NCBI GenBank assembly: GCA_035235625.1
Contig: CP141147.1
Span: 24,534,756-24,598,755, forward strand
Length of the DNA: 64,000 bases
Direction: 5' to 3'
Source: Saururus chinensis
Taxonomy: Eukaryota; Streptophyta; Magnoliopsida; Piperales; Saururaceae
Of the stretch, positions 45,868 through 59,700 are shown in pieces. The translations under genes were made by a program, and so were the position numbers. How positions within the stretch are numbered: the first letter of the stretch is position 1; the number at the start of each line of letters is the position of its first letter. The notes below the pieces were generated by a model, which saw nothing but the letters and a program-made list of their open reading frames with translations, had not been told where the DNA came from and did not search any database.

Positions 45868-46790
45868 GGGATTGAGACATGATGGTGAGAAAGGAGAAGA
45901 CCTAGAAACTTAGAGAGTTTATATGGTGTTGCTCTAATGGAGTTTTGAGAGAGTTATCTTCTAGATTGAGAGAATCTCTACCGAAATAAAAAAGACATAT
46001 TACATGTGAGATGATAGCACAAAAACACATGTAAGACATTGTGTTTGCTGAATATTGATGCTGAGAAGATCAAGAGAGTAGAAGATTTATTCCAAAGGAG
46101 GAGATGAAAGATCTAGTTTGATCAAAGAACAATAAGAGGAAAAGATCAAGCTATGCTAATAAACAACTAAGGAGTATACGTTGATTCAGAATTCATGAGT
46201 GGTGTGGAGAACCAACCTTTTGAAGAAAAATGAGTCTTTTGTCTTTATATTCAATAATTTTGTAATATCAAGTTTACATAATGTATAGTTTATCTAGACA
46301 GAGTGTCCAATGGTTTTTCCTTGGTTAGGTTTCTATGTAAATATTCTTGTGTGTTTGTTTGCTTATTTATTTGAACAAATTTTGTTAGAACACATTGGAA
46401 TTAGGCATGATAATTTGAAAAAATTTGGGATTATTTTATTCAAAAGAAGATAAATCTTGTAAAGTGATTGAGAGTTAGAGGCACTTTATTTTTATCCGTG
46501 TGTCTATGCCACACACATAGTTCACAAACCAACGGTTACATTGTGTGATCATGTGTGTTCACCAAGTATAAGTCTTTCTCAACAACACACACTTATCAAC
46601 TCATGAATATCATATAAGTGTGTGCTTCTGTGTGATTCTTGAATGAATGTTGTTATGCTATATTTGTTAATTGTCTCCATACAAATGTGTATCAGATTAA
46701 GACAAATGGTATCCCCTACATTAGGTTTGTATTATTGGTCCTATTCACACCCCCCTCTAGGACCTTCCTGCACTTAGCACACTTTCAGAT

Positions 46791-47250
46791 TGCATCTAGA
46801 ATACCAATCGAATCCTAGAGGTAAGTAAGAAGAAGCAAAAGTTTGAGAGCAGTGGTTTCATATTGTTGAGTAATTGTGGGTTCAAATTTGTATAGTTTGA
46901 CCATGGGTAGTTACATGGTTCTTTACTATAAGTTGAAAATCCTTATGCCTATTTTATTATATTTGTAATTATTCATGTAGAATTTGTACTTAGTTTGATT
47001 AGATAATTTAGGTTTATTAATGCATATAAAACACATAGAAATCCCTTTCTAGGTGGTTGCTTTTAGAGCCTATTTCCTCCTCACAACTACAAATTTGGCC
47101 AATGGTTTGTTACATTTAACTATTAAAAGTAGGTGTAGGAGGATTTACAATGAGCTTATAAATATAAATGAGAAGCCTTAATAATGTAGTTTGTTGGTTT
47201 AATAAAACTACAATCTTTGTCATGTAAATGGCCTTGCATTGTGTTATGCA
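46791..47250. other. Unassigned spacer, left flank of the 4.2-kb solo LTR
   Basis: A/T-rich, no coding signal. It ends with ATGCA, the left TSD copy. Confidence 0.4.
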
Positions 47251-47504
47251 TGTAATGTCCCTAATTTTTCTATAATTTTCTGTGATTTTTTTACTATTTT
47301 TCTGATCATTTTTGTCAAGAAAATATGACGCTTCAATGTATCTATATTTGTATATTTGACCTCAGTATTATACCCGTAGAGTTAGGTGTGGGGCTTAGTG
47401 GTGGGCTGCAGGCCTTGCTGTGCGCTTTTGGCGTAAATTTTGGACATGAGACGCATAAACAGGAGGTTAACGCATCATGGGGAGATAAAAGAAAAAAAAA
47501 AGAG

Positions 47505-47512
47505 TATAAATA
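47505..47512 (+). promoter_or_regulatory. TATA box of the 4.2-kb LTR
   Basis: TATAAATA about 255 bases into the LTR, before the leader. Confidence 0.45.
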
Positions 47513-49119
47513 TGAAATCCGTTGACCGGATTCCAAAAGGTTTTTGACGTCCAAAAAAAATTTCACATCCAGTAAGTTTTGAGAAAACCCGAGTGAGTTT
47601 TTAGTCCCTCCGTTGTCCCTCCTCTGTCGTTAGATTCTGTTGGTTCTTGTCAGGATCCACTTCACCTTACCGCCACAAGTTCACAGGTACTAGCTATGGC
47701 CTCCGCCATGTCCTTTTCGCTCCTCTACGAGGTACCAGTCTTTTCTTCGGTTTTTCTCACCTTCTAAATTCGTTTTTGGCCCATAGGAGGGCAATTTTGT
47801 TGCCATTAGCGGCCGCCCTCAACTAGACTTATCTTCATTTGGCCTCCAATAACACATAGGCATTAGCCAGAGTTGCCTTTCTTGCTCCTCTGTGAGCTAC
47901 TGGTACATTTTTTTGGGTTTTTGTTCTTCTCACAGTCCATTATATTTTTGAGATGCTGATGTGTTTCCGGTCATCATCCAGTCACTGGACAAACTCCGTC
48001 CAACCTACCTTGACCCAGTGTCGGTTGGGGGGTGCCATCTCCGACCCCGCTTCGCCCCTATTGTCATGCTCCGCCATTATGCCTCAATTTGGGTCTTACC
48101 GGTACGACCCTTCGTGGTCGTTTTGCCATTATGATGCCTCCGGTCACTGATTGGCCTTCGGCTAGCCTTGGGGCTGGCCTTGTTTTACCGTGGCCTTTGC
48201 CCCGCCATTTCTCTACTTTGAGTCATCCTTCGCCCTTTTACATGTGAGATGCACAACTGCATGCACCATTGGTTTTGGGTGTGGGTGGCAATTGGAGATG
48301 TCGTTGCCATTTCAGTTGGCCACCACCTCTTGACCCTAGCTCAATTGCCCTTTTGTGGGCCTTGGGCCACCACCATATAACTCATCTCCCCCTAGAGTGG
48401 CCCTTTTTGGCCGCGTGTGCATGTGGTCACGCATACATTTCAGGGCTTAGGCACCGCTTTTGCACCGCCTGACCATCAGCTGGCTCTGCCACCAAATGGA
48501 TTTGACTATCAAAGCCCTCCTCCACCTCTTTTCTATTCTTCAGCATTGCCCCATTCCCTTTGCCCTTATGTAGGCCCTTCTAGGCGCGAAATTGACTCCT
48601 TTGGGTGTTGTCCACAGTCAATTTTGACGTCTTGTGGCTAGCCAAGTACTTTTCAGCCGCTGACTGACCTTCAGTTAGTACATCCTCAACTTCTTGTCGT
48701 ATCTGCCACTAGTTGGCATGACCTTTCTCCCGGCCGCCCTAGTATGAGTTATGGATCGTGGATTTTGCCCCATTGAATTGTGTCACCTCGTTTGGTCGTG
48801 AGTACTTTTGGCATTTCCTAAACTTTCGAGACAATAGTCTCTCAACTTGGCAATGCTTTTGTGCACCAACTCTATTGCCAACGCCACCACCATCATGTGT
48901 TCGCCATCATATGTCATGATTACAAGGTAGGGGAGCATTGAACTCGTAATTTCATGATAGCATGCTTGGAATGAGTACAACATGTTAGGATTGTATGATT
49001 CCATGTTTTGGATGTTAAATCATGATTCATTTGCATGATATAAGAGGATAAATTATGCCATGTTGGAATGCATATGAATTGATGTGAGCTGTAAATATGG
49101 TTGATGTATGTGTGTGATA

Positions 49120-49375
49120 GTTATGGCTAGTGAGTATGTTGGTAAGCTACATATGTGGATTGTGTATGCTAGTGATAGCTAGCGAACATGCTAGTAAGTT
49201 ACGTATGTGGATTATGTATGTGCTAGTGATAGCTAGCGAGTATGTTGGTAAGCTATGTGTATGGATGTGTATGCATATGCTAGTGATGGCTAGTAAGTAC
49301 GTTGGTAAGCTAATGTATGTGGATTATGTGTGTACTAGTGATGGCTAGCGAGTATGTTAGTAAGCTATGTATGGA
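49120..49375 (+). repeat. Tandem array, about 5 units of 55-60 bp
   Basis: Units contain GTGATAGCTAGCGAGTATG and TTGGTAAGCTATGTATGTGG, with gradual divergence. Confidence 0.85.
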
Positions 49376-50249
49376 AGTATGTTTATGTTATACATAAGTG
49401 TGATGTACATACGTTAATATGATGGTTATATGCTTGTGCAATGGATGTGGATGTGCATGTGGGCAGAAGTATGGGTAATGGATGGTAAGAGGTGACAGAG
49501 GGTTTAGTATGGAGTTGAATGTGGATGTGTAAGAGTATGGTAAAAATAGAGGATATGTGTTTGATGGGTGAGGTTTGGAGTGGATTAGTTTGGTTTGAAT
49601 GAGAGTGTAAGTTGGGGGATTGTCAAACAGTAAGACTGTTGCATAATTGTACAAGCATAACATACAAATTATAAAGTGAAAAGTAAGCATAATAAGTGAG
49701 GTATAAGTAAAAGGGTATAACTGGGTTGGCTATGAGGAACTCAGTTTGATGACTTCCGAGTAAGATGTGTTGACCATAAGGTATATGGCGGAGATTGTAT
49801 GAATATGTAGAATTTTGGTGTACGGTGAGTTATGATTATAAGATGGCTGGGTTAAGGAAGTTTGCTGCTCTGACGAACTAGGGTTTGGATCAGGCTTAGC
49901 TTTGGTTTGATTAGTGGATAACTGTATTATTTGTGCCTAAGAGTGGCACTGATACTATAAGACCCCTAGAGTGTGGGCAATTGTATGCCCCTTATCTATG
50001 GGTATTTATGTTTGCACGCTTAGGTAAGTAGTATCATGGAACTACTCTTACATGTTTGATCATGTGCCCCATGTACATTAGTGTGCCTTGCTTTCAGAAA
50101 TGTCTATGGTTTCTAATCACTCCCCAGAGGTTAAGGTGATGCCTCAGTGACATTCTTTTCTATTTTGATGATAGAGCTTATTAATGGTAATGAGTTTCAG
50201 TGGTTGATAGCATGTGTACGATTGTATGAGTGAGTACGTATGTTTTTGA

Positions 50250-50690
50250 GTAAGCGTAAGTTTTTTAGTACAACTATAAGAGTACTATTCTAAACAAGAC
50301 TATAAGATTATGATTCTGAACACGACTGTAAGAGTGTGATTCTAAGCAAAACTGTAAGAGTATGATTCTGAGCAAGACTATAAAAGTATGATTCTAAGAA
50401 AGACTGTAAGCGTATGTTTCTGAGCAAGAATGTAAGCGTAAGTTTCTACGTATGGCTGTAAGAGTATGACTATGAGCAAGACTATAAGTGTAAGGTTGTA
50501 CGAGTAAGGTCATATGAGTAGGAGTGTACGAGTAAGAATGTATGAGTAAGGTTGTACGAGTAAGATTGTATGAGTAAGGTCGTACAAGGTTGTGTAAGAT
50601 TATACGAGTAAGGTCGTATAAGTATGTGAAAGTTGTATGAGTAAGCATATGATTATATGAGTAAGCGTATGATTATACAAGTAAGTTTGT
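50250..50690 (+). repeat. Short tandem array of 17-29-bp units
   Basis: First part: AAGACTGTAAGAGTATGATTC every 28-29 bases (50270-50470). Second part: GTACGAGTAAGGTTG-type units every 17-18 bases (50480-50690). The second seems derived from the first. Confidence 0.85.
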
Positions 50691-51413
50691 AAGACTTTGA
50701 TTAAGAGTGTATGTGTAATGTTAGTTTGATGGTATGTATTTGGCATGATTGTATGCATATGTGTATGATTATTATATGCTTGTCTGCTTCAAGTTTGAGT
50801 TATATGAAAACATCTATGTATGGACTTACTAAATTCATGATTTAGAACTTTAGAACTCCCCTACTGAGCATTTTCCTATTGAGTATGAAAATACTCATTA
50901 CCCTATTTTTTAGCCAAGTTGCTCGGGAGGCTTTTGCAGGTTTGTGCGGAGAGCTCTTGGAGATGGATACTCGTTTCAGTGATAGATTGACTCCCTATGA
51001 CTCAGGTATATCCTTGACTAACTATAAGTATTATTGTGCCACAATCTGATTTATTTGGTGAGATGAGAATTAAAGTGTTTATGATTTCTGGACTCATAAT
51101 TTGGATTAGACTGTGGACTATCATGGGACTTGCACTCAGGGATGCCTAGGAGATATTTGTATTTAAAGTCTGACTATAACAATTTATTCGTATGCTTGTT
51201 TTTGAGTAGTGTCTGAGGATGTTTGGTTTGGCCATACAATGCTTGATCAAATGAGTAAGAATTTGTATGGGAAAACTGATGTGAGATGTTTTAAATTATA
51301 AAACTGCTTTCACAGGTTTCGTATTTGTCATTTTTTTCCTATTTATAGCCGTTATATTACAAAAAGTTTCCTTAAAATTTAAGAAAATGTGATGAAAAAT
51401 CTCGGGTGTTACA

Positions 51414-53930
51414 ATGTATCTAATAAGTAAAACCATAATGTCTACCAGATGACATGGATTTAGGGCATTTTGCTAAGTATGATATTTGAATAGGTAAAAT
51501 AACATTGCATCTACTAACTAGATATTATATGTTTGATTCTTACATATCCATGCAAAATGTGGCCAAGTTAGCTCATGCACACATTTGATCCCCACTTATA
51601 CATATTGGTACATGAACCCAAGGTAAGACTAAGACATGCCTATAGTAATTTCCAATTGATCCCCTAGCTGGAGCTTGGTTAATTGAAAGATCCAACCTCA
51701 AGCAAAAGCTCAATCTCTCTTCCAGTTTGCTATGAGCTAAGCCTGAGCCAGACTTGGATATATAGCTAAAACACTAAAAAAAATTAAGTAGTGACAATTC
51801 AAAACAAAGAAACTAAGATATACTACTTGATTTTTTGAGTTAATGACAATAAGTAATTGTTGGAAGGCCACACATACATAAGGTCCTTAAATCTATCATA
51901 TTGAAGTGTCAAGAATAGAATGGTCAAATGATAAACTAGTTTGATCCATATTTAAGTGACAAGAATAGTAAAAAGATTGATTTGATTGTCCATGATTTAA
52001 TTCTTTTGATCTTTTGGAAGTACATATTTTAGGTTTACGTTATTTTGCTTTGTTTTCATGTCGTTTTATTCATAGGTTTTAAATGAAAAAAAACACAAAA
52101 AAATAGTATGATAAAAAAGCCAAAAAAGTTAGTGTAGCTTTTTACTTGTTTTGCAATTTGCTTTAGTTTTATTTTTTATATGTTTAGCTCTTGAGACTGA
52201 AAGTAATTAATTTTCATTTAAGCTGAGAAGTAATATGATTTGTAGTCAATATGCCTTAACGAAGAGAATAATACACTAAGGAGAGTGAAGACCAATTTGA
52301 TTTTTTTTAATGTTGTAATTATTTAATTTTTAAAATATGCACACATTATGTTTGAACTGAAGTCAATTTTATGAATGAAGATTAAGAGAGAAATCTTTTA
52401 TATCAATTAAATTAGGCATTTGGATTCTAGTAGAGACCTAGTAATCAAATTAGAGGAACTAAAACTAGATTTCTACTTAGGATTCAAAGAAAGGAAATTC
52501 CATGTAATATGCTTCAATGATTATAAGTTTTATTTACTTTTAAACCTTTTATTCAATAGAATTATCCATATAAAGATGATGGGGAAGGGTTACCTACTTA
52601 GGTCATCCTAAGCTAGTATGAAACTCTTATTTGCTTGAAAACAAGAAATATGATTGAGAAAAAAATAATAAATAATGCAAGTTGAGAGAATTTAGAAAAT
52701 GTCGAGCCTAGAAAAATATTCAAAAAATGCATGGCCATATTCATTTTTTAGCTTTAAACTTTTTCTATCTTATTAGAAGAAAATGTACATAGATTTTAAT
52801 TAAAGTGAGTCAAAAAATGAAAACTTTTTCTTTACTAGGATTTTAATAACTTTGCCTCAATTAAATAAAAGTGATCTTGCGAGATTTAAGATTAAAAGAG
52901 ACATGAGTTAAAACATTGATGGTTTCTTCTAAAATTAATAAAAGGGAGTTAAAATGTCAAAATGAAGAAATAAAAATTGATAATCATATACCAATAGAGT
53001 TGATTAATTTAAGGCAAGGTATGAATGAATATAATATGTAGATACACTTAGATTAAAATAGAATCAATTAAAAATTCGTCAAAAAGATCTCAACATTGCT
53101 TTATTAGATGTTTTATTTTTACTATGCATTTAAATGATTGGAAAAATCTTATTTTGGTGGAATATGTCTTTGAAATAATTTATGGGATTTATTAAAAAAA
53201 ATTAGACTTTTTGAATTTTTTATTTTTTGGAAAATCAAAATTTTCAAGATATAATCGATTTGTTATACCGATCAATCACTACTTCGTTTTTCAAGCTTGA
53301 ACATATGTTTTCAAAATGGCCGAAGCCCATAGAACCTTAATTTCACCTAAATCTTCCCAAAGGAGTGCTAAATCTTAAGATTATACGAAATTTTCAATTC
53401 GGTTTCAAGTTTAGCCTTTAAATTGAGGATTCTTAAAAATTAGATATGTATGATCAAAATTGGATTTAGCTCTAGTTATCAACTTTGTTCTAGACATTGA
53501 GATCAATCATGTATTAAAATGTGAAGTCAATCGTACACAAAAAAATTTTAGGGTTTCATTTAATTTCAATTTTTTTTATCTTCGATGTCCATTTCAATAT
53601 TTTTAAAATTTTAGGACTTTCTTACCATCTTATGATTAGTTCATAGTTATGTTTAACCATAGGATTTATTTCTTTGAAAAAAAATCAGATGGGGAGAGCA
53701 AAAAAGTAAATTTTGGCCGGTGGTTTGGGTTCGTGAGATATAGAGGGTTATAGTAGTTCAAGCAATAGGCTTTGACCACTCCGTTGTTAGCATAGCATAG
53801 TTCATATGCCAAATCAGCCCGCCATGAATAGGTTAGATGCTTGACTTTATTGGATATATTACTTTAGGTCGATTTCTATGAAGGATTAGAATGTATACCC
53901 TTGCCTCATTCATCAATGGTTTTTTGCTAT
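51414..53930. other. A/T-rich intergenic DNA, no gene recognised
   Basis: No domain-bearing frame. Around 53240-53300 a short ATAATCGATTTG...ACCGATCAATC stretch resembles the palindrome clusters of the LTRs and may be an old LTR trace. Confidence 0.4.
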
Positions 53931-53934
53931 TTGC

Positions 53935-54395
53935 TTTGAAGGAGAGGATGGTTTGGTTGGAGTTGCTGGAGGTATTGTAGTTCGTTTCATGCCTCATATC
54001 ATCGCATATGTCATTGAGTTCGAGAGGAGGCCCCTTCGATATCAAGACTTCGACGGATTTCATTTTCCATTCGATAGTGATCTTACTAGCTGATTGGCTA
54101 GATTTCTGCAAGGTCAAGACCTTGACATCTCACTCCTTGTACACTCAATGACGACTGTCTATCGCTTGTTGCATGTGATAGCTCTATGCAACATTTGGAG
54201 CGTTAGGAAGGAGCAAGTGGATTAGACAATGACCCAGTTATTGTTTCTTTTATCAAAGTATCATATGGAGTTAGATCTTCCATTGATTATCTTTGGGTGT
54301 ATTATGACCTTTCTACATAGGCATACTCATGAGATGTTGTTGTATCTATACATACTTTGTCAGATATTCACTTATGCATAGCTAAGGATACATAG
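53935..54395 (+). pseudogene. Retrotransposon-associated 'plant transposon protein' fragment
   Basis: One plus frame, with three internal stops, reads FERRPLRYQDFDGFHFPFDS, then VHSMTTVYRLLHVIALCNIW, then LDLPLIIFGCIMTFLHRHTH and a LYLYILCQIFTYA-like end. The pattern of an RLLH-type helix followed by a LP-hydrophobic helix resembles the putative plant transposon protein family often linked to Athila/Tat retrotransposons. This is a family-style judgement, not a firm match. The minus frame at 53833-54117 is its shadow. Confidence 0.35.
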
Positions 54396-56420
54396 AGGGG
54401 AACCCTAAATCCTAGAATCCTAATCCCTATTTTTTTGGTTATGTTAATTTTACCTTTATAATATTCTATCTTACACTCCCAAACTAGGATTCTCACATTC
54501 ATGGTATCGTTAGAAATCTCTCGACAAGAATGAGATCCTACATGACTATGTTTTCTCCAACTTTTTTGTAGGGCATACATATATAGCTCACTTCTCAATT
54601 ATATTTTTTATATTTTTATATATATTATATATTCTTAAATTTGCATTTTAAACACCCCTGGAAAACCACCCTTGAAGAGCTCTATTAAATGAAACTTGTT
54701 ACCAAACTGGTCCAAAATATGAATAATATGCTCCACAACACAAAGTTCTTCGACACCATTGCGATCTTCGCCAACCATGACATTATATTTAACCTATGAG
54801 ATTAGATTTATACTTTCTTATTGTGAGTATATATGAGTTAATATAGAGCTTGTGTGTATAATTAATGATTATTGTAATCCTCAAAGTAATATATTATAAC
54901 TATAACATACAAGAGAGACCTTTCTTCGATATTTATTTTAATTCTAATTTATTTTATTTTATTCTGTTTAACCTATATTTATACCCATAATGCATGTGCA
55001 TTTTTGCTAGTAGTTAAAATTAAATTACATTCCATGGGGTCATGTGTGTCTAGTCATGCTCTTTATTTTGATATGAACTTCTTGATTAAGACTTTTCATG
55101 CTTGATTGGGTATACTGCCTCTTGATAAGATAGGAAGTTGGAGAAGGGGAGTGAATACAGCTGGTTGAAATACCAAAAAAAGAATACAGCTGGTGGTACT
55201 TGCTACACAGCGCATCTCTTGTTTATCAAACTTTATTCAAACTATTGAAACTTTTGGTCTATTAAGGCATTGCCCATAACTTTTTCGGCCTTATATTTGT
55301 ACGGCTGATCGTTGTTGAACAACTCCAAACACGTACTCGGATGTTTTCTTCCTTTCCCCATTGTAGAGGTGGGGTGGAGGAATCAAAACGTCTGAATGGC
55401 ATGTGAATCGATAAGTTATGACTTTCTTTTTCAGCTCTAAACAAGTATTAGCAAGCCTACTGCATGCTATTGTAAGGGTTTGTTTATCGCCATGTAACCC
55501 AGGAGACCTGAGAGCAAGCGTATCTCACAAAACAGATGAACCAACGAATATCTTGTTTGTTCCACCAATCCATCTCGTTAGAGGAATAGTTTGCCATAGT
55601 AGAATGTTGATGCAGTGTTTTGTTTAAAAGGCCATGACGGTAACATTCATTTATAAAAGTGTGTAGCGGTGTATTTGCCATTAATGATAGTGCCAAATGG
55701 TAAACTAAAGTCTATCTCTGAGCAATTGCCAAATTGTTCATCATCATCGTCGTCAATATCATTATCATTATCATTGTCGTAGTTGTCGTTGTCATCATCA
55801 TCTATTGACTGGGGTCGGAAGAATTGCCAAATAGTAAAAAAATTTAGTCGAAATATCTAATCCATTGCATTGTTTCTTGTGTTGTATTTTGCATGGTCTG
55901 AGATGAGAATTTAAGTTTTGCTAGTATAAATTACTCCCCATCTTTCCCACAACTTAAGATTTTAGGTGAAGTACCTTTAATTATTTATATTAACAACATT
56001 AACAGAGAAAGAAATGCAAAGTAAAGTACATAATTTCCTTGATCCCTGGTAGGAGTATCTTCCTTCTATATATGGCACTTTCCCTCTAGATATTCTCCTT
56101 CTATTTTATCTTTCCCTTCCACAATATTATATTCTTGAAACTATTGAAATAAGGGTATATAATTAGTGCTGCAGAGTGCAGGCCCCATATAGCTAGGATA
56201 GGGCATATATAGATGATGATGTGATGATCTTGATAACAAGCAAGCTGCCCACTAGCTTACTTGCAAGATCACTCTTTGGTCAAAGCAGGGAAAAAAATCT
56301 AACATCAAATTAGCTCAGCTCCACTCAGTTCAGATCATTTCGGCCTTGTATTTGTTGGTCTCTTCACATGGATCACGCCTACATACTTTACATGTCTATA
56401 GTGGTAAGCTTTGCTGGTGT
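54396..56420. other. Upstream intergenic region of TAC1
   Basis: No gene recognised. Contains a CATCAT/TTGTCG trinucleotide-rich stretch at 55738-55805. May include distal regulatory sequence of the gene at 56737. Confidence 0.4.
55738..55805. repeat. Imperfect trinucleotide repeat (CAT/CGT-rich)
   Basis: Runs of CATCATCATCGTCGTC and ATTATCATTATCATTGTCG within about 68 bases. Confidence 0.8.
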
Positions 56421-56432
56421 TTCCTAAACACA

Positions 56433-56438
56433 TATAAA
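56433..56438 (+). promoter_or_regulatory. Candidate TATA box of the TAC1-type gene
   Basis: TATAAA within ACACATATAAACCGC, 299 bases upstream of the start codon. It would give a 5' leader of about 270 bases. An alternative TATATA lies near 56077. Confidence 0.35.
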
Positions 56439-56736
56439 CCGCACTCCCAGTCACAGAATTTCGCAGCTTTCGAACATGCCAGGTGAGAGACAACGAGACT
56501 CGACATTTGAGGAAAAGTGAAGGGGGGCCTCTTGGGTAGACTGTGTTTGTGGGCCCCTTGACCCTTGGCTCAGTATGGCAGCTCTAGGAATTGGCCCCCC
56601 TTATAATTCCAACTCCCAAGTGATGGTCTGAACATCCCGGGGACCATATTCCTACCGACTTTGCTTCATCTCCTCCACCAACTGATTGATACTTCCCTCA
56701 AAGCAATTCTTTGATTGAGGAGCTTCAGAAGTAGCA

Positions 56737-59700
56737 ATGAAGGTGAGGAAGAGACTTTGCTCGTTAATTAGTTGTTTTTGTTAGATATGTGAAACTTTTA
56801 TCCGATGCTATTATGTGGTACTTGCTAATGTTATTAAGCATGGTCTTTTTTGGGTTGTAGATCTTTGGCTGGATGCACCATAAGATTCAACTGCGCAGGA
56901 GTTACAGCATCCTTTCTCATGAAAACGGTAGAATTTTCACATTAGCTTCTTCTTTGCACTTTCTACACTTTGTTCAGTATTTTAGCCTCTTATAAAAAGA
57001 TGGCAAGTCTGTTGGAATTGTCTTCAATACTTGGCATTTCCTTGTCCAGTTGACTCTAAAATGAACCAAGATGAAAAATCTTCTTGTGGACTTCGATCTC
57101 ATTATCATTTTCATCATATTCTTCTACTAACTACTATGTCCATTGTTCCTCCTGTTTGCTCTTTAATTTCTTCTGTACACAAATTAAGGTGCTTTGGACG
57201 TGAAGTTGAAGGCAAAGACCATCACCTTGGAGAAAGACACCCACGCCTTACTAAGCAACAACCATGATGCACTGGTCGACAACATCTGTGGCTGGGATGA
57301 TGGCATCCTTGCCATCGGCACGTTTGGTCTGCACCACCTACAGCTCCATCAATCTGACCATGTCCTGTATTTGAATCAATTGGTAGAAGAAGATGAAGAA
57401 ATGAAGGATGAAGAGAAAGTTGTAGTAGATGAATATGCCATCAAAGACTGTGTGGAACATGACCATCCCATTGCCTATGAAATGGATAAAATGAAGAATT
57501 GTCATCAAATTTCTAGTCCATCCAAGAAAGAGCTAATGGTAGAGATTGAAGTGCCGAACTTGGAAGGCGAGAAGAAGAAGAACGGAAAGAGGATCACACT
57601 AGCTGATCTTTTCTATGCTGATCAGGTCAAGCCTAATTTAGTTGAAGGAAAAGCTCAAATCCTCTGTGAAGCCTTGCCAGCTTCCATGGAGAACTTGAAG
57701 GAGCACAACAAGAAGCAAAGACGTGGGCGGTCTCTAGCAAAGAAGTTCATGCCTTGGAAAGGGGAGGATCCCAATCACACCCCTAAATTACAAAGGGTAA
57801 AGTACCTTTCTCCTGTTCTGGTATGTTTTCTTAGTGGTAATAATCATGAACTCACATGCTTTCTCGTTTGCATGCTTTCTACGTTCTTGTTAAGCGCCAT
57901 GAAATGTGCACCCTGGTTTCCACTTTAGGGAGCTGCCAATAAAATACAGTAACCTGGTTGAAAATGACTTCATGATCTAGTGGGTCATGTATTGTGCTTA
58001 ATGTTGTTAGATGTCTACTTACTAGTGGTTATTTAGACCAATTGAGATTATTGGTCCAATAGCAGAACAAGGAAAATGTACAAAGCGGTCCAAAGCTGTC
58101 CTCTGTTGGTAGGACATGATATCATGGCACATAATTAGTTCACTAAGCTCCACATTGGGTGCTATGTCATCTGAGGCAGTGAGGAATGAGGACAATGCAT
58201 GAGGCAAAACTCTGTCCAATGTGCAAATATAAAAAATTATTATAAAATTTACAGGGGGGGCATCAGATTTTTGCTTGTAAAACAAATTGGCCATTGATTT
58301 GAAGTGAAAAAACAGCTTTAAATTTTTCAAGCCAAGATGGAAGGGGCCACATGATTTAATGAGACCAAATCCGATGAGCCCTTAATTGTAGGGCCCACTT
58401 TAATATCATTTGATCCTACCTTCGAGGCACCAATACAGGGCCACACAAAAGGTAAATGATCTCCTTCGCTAACATAATTTTATTTTTTATAATTTTAAAT
58501 GTAGAAGTATAAATAATTTTTAATTAAGTTATATAGAAAATTTTAATAGGCCCTCAAGTTATATTGGTATTATGCATAGTGTGGATAAATACAAGATACG
58601 ACACATATGTGGTAAAAACATGAGTGGGCACCCAAGGAAAGAAGAAATGCATAAGAACATCTTTACTCATTCTTGATGTTAACTTTGATGGTTGATTGGA
58701 ACTGAATGGGTCCTACGCATAATCGATATATCTATCCTCCAAAAGGCAGTACCAAAGTTGGGGGAGCTGGTCCTTGTCTGATAGCGGTGACACTAAGATT
58801 CTTTGTAGGGATCTGCTTGTCTAAACTCAAGATATCGGACACGTTGCCCAGCACACACTTCAAGTTGGGGCTAATCATGATTAACTTATCTTATATACCT
58901 TGCACAACGGTGGTTTATGTCGTCTAGTAACTTGACCATTTTCTAACCAAAATCATGAATAACATTTTTGTTCTCTTTACTTCTATAGCTTATAAGCTTT
59001 AATTTATACAATTAGAATTAAGAACCAGATACTTATTGAGAGTTCAACTCAACTAATGATAAATGGTTGGTTTTAATTAAACTTTTTTTCCTTTTTTGAC
59101 AAACGATTCTAATCAGACTTGTTCTTGTAATGATCAGCTCATAACCAAGATGCTGAAGAAGAAGATTCATCCAGAATTTGGAACTGACGTTAACGGAGGT
59201 GGGGGATCACTAGTGGAAGCAAACACCAAGCTCCCCGCCCAGCGTAACTTCAATTTGCGTGGCAATCCTGAAGGAAATGATATCTCAGACTCTTTGCTCC
59301 AAGGTTGGTTTATCATATAACATCATTTGATTATAATATATATTAAAATAACCACACAATATTTAATGATATACTTAGATTCCGAAACATTATGGAAGTG
59401 AGTCTAATAGATATAATAAAAACACTCGGCCATAATATATAATGTAATCTTGTTTGACGTGCTTGTTCATTTTGCTTTTGGCCCGTACAATTGTAATTTT
59501 GTGACCCATATTACTTAAGGTAAGCGGGTTTAAATCACCTGCCCATCCTTTGATTTGACGTGAATCATCAGATCATGATCCAATAGCTCATATTATACCA
59601 GATTTATATTTTTTAATATATAACTCGGCATATATTAACTTTTCTTATTATAATAACTACTATAGTGGCTCCACGGATGAGTAATGTCAAACTCACTCCA

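Larger units (their letters stand above)
45280..46790 (+). mobile_element. SIRE-like copia LTR, near complete
   Basis: The start TGTTACTATAAGAACATAAG aligns with the LTR at 5771. U3 carries palindromes CAATCGATCG, GATCAATTGATC and ATCAATCGAT (45565-45775). A TATATAAA box is at 45860-45867. The end contains CACACCCCCCTCTAGGACC, the usual 3' signature of SIRE/Maximus LTRs. The exact 3' end is within 46780-46797. No clear primer-binding site or TSD was found. Confidence 0.7.
47251..51413 (+). mobile_element. Solo long LTR, 4163 bp, TSD ATGCA/ATGTA
   Basis: Starts TGTAATGTCCCTAATTTTTC and ends CTCGGGTGTTACA. Flanking ATGCA (47246-47250) and ATGTA (51414-51418) differ by one transition. TATAAATA promoter at 47505-47512, GC-rich leader (about 47950-48780), then two tandem arrays (49120-49375 and 50250-50690) in the A/T-rich half. 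No pol. Proline-rich frames at 47953-48641 reflect base composition of the leader, not a gene. Confidence 0.8.

Noticed and set aside
47953-48641. Series of Pro/His-rich frames on plus
   Set aside because: Same cause: GC-rich LTR leader, frames shift every 200 bases, no homologous domain.
57194-57928. Single-exon 244-residue gene
   Set aside because: The frame reads through a splice donor at 57797; the conserved N- and C-terminal parts lie in other exons, and the first codon would be TTG.
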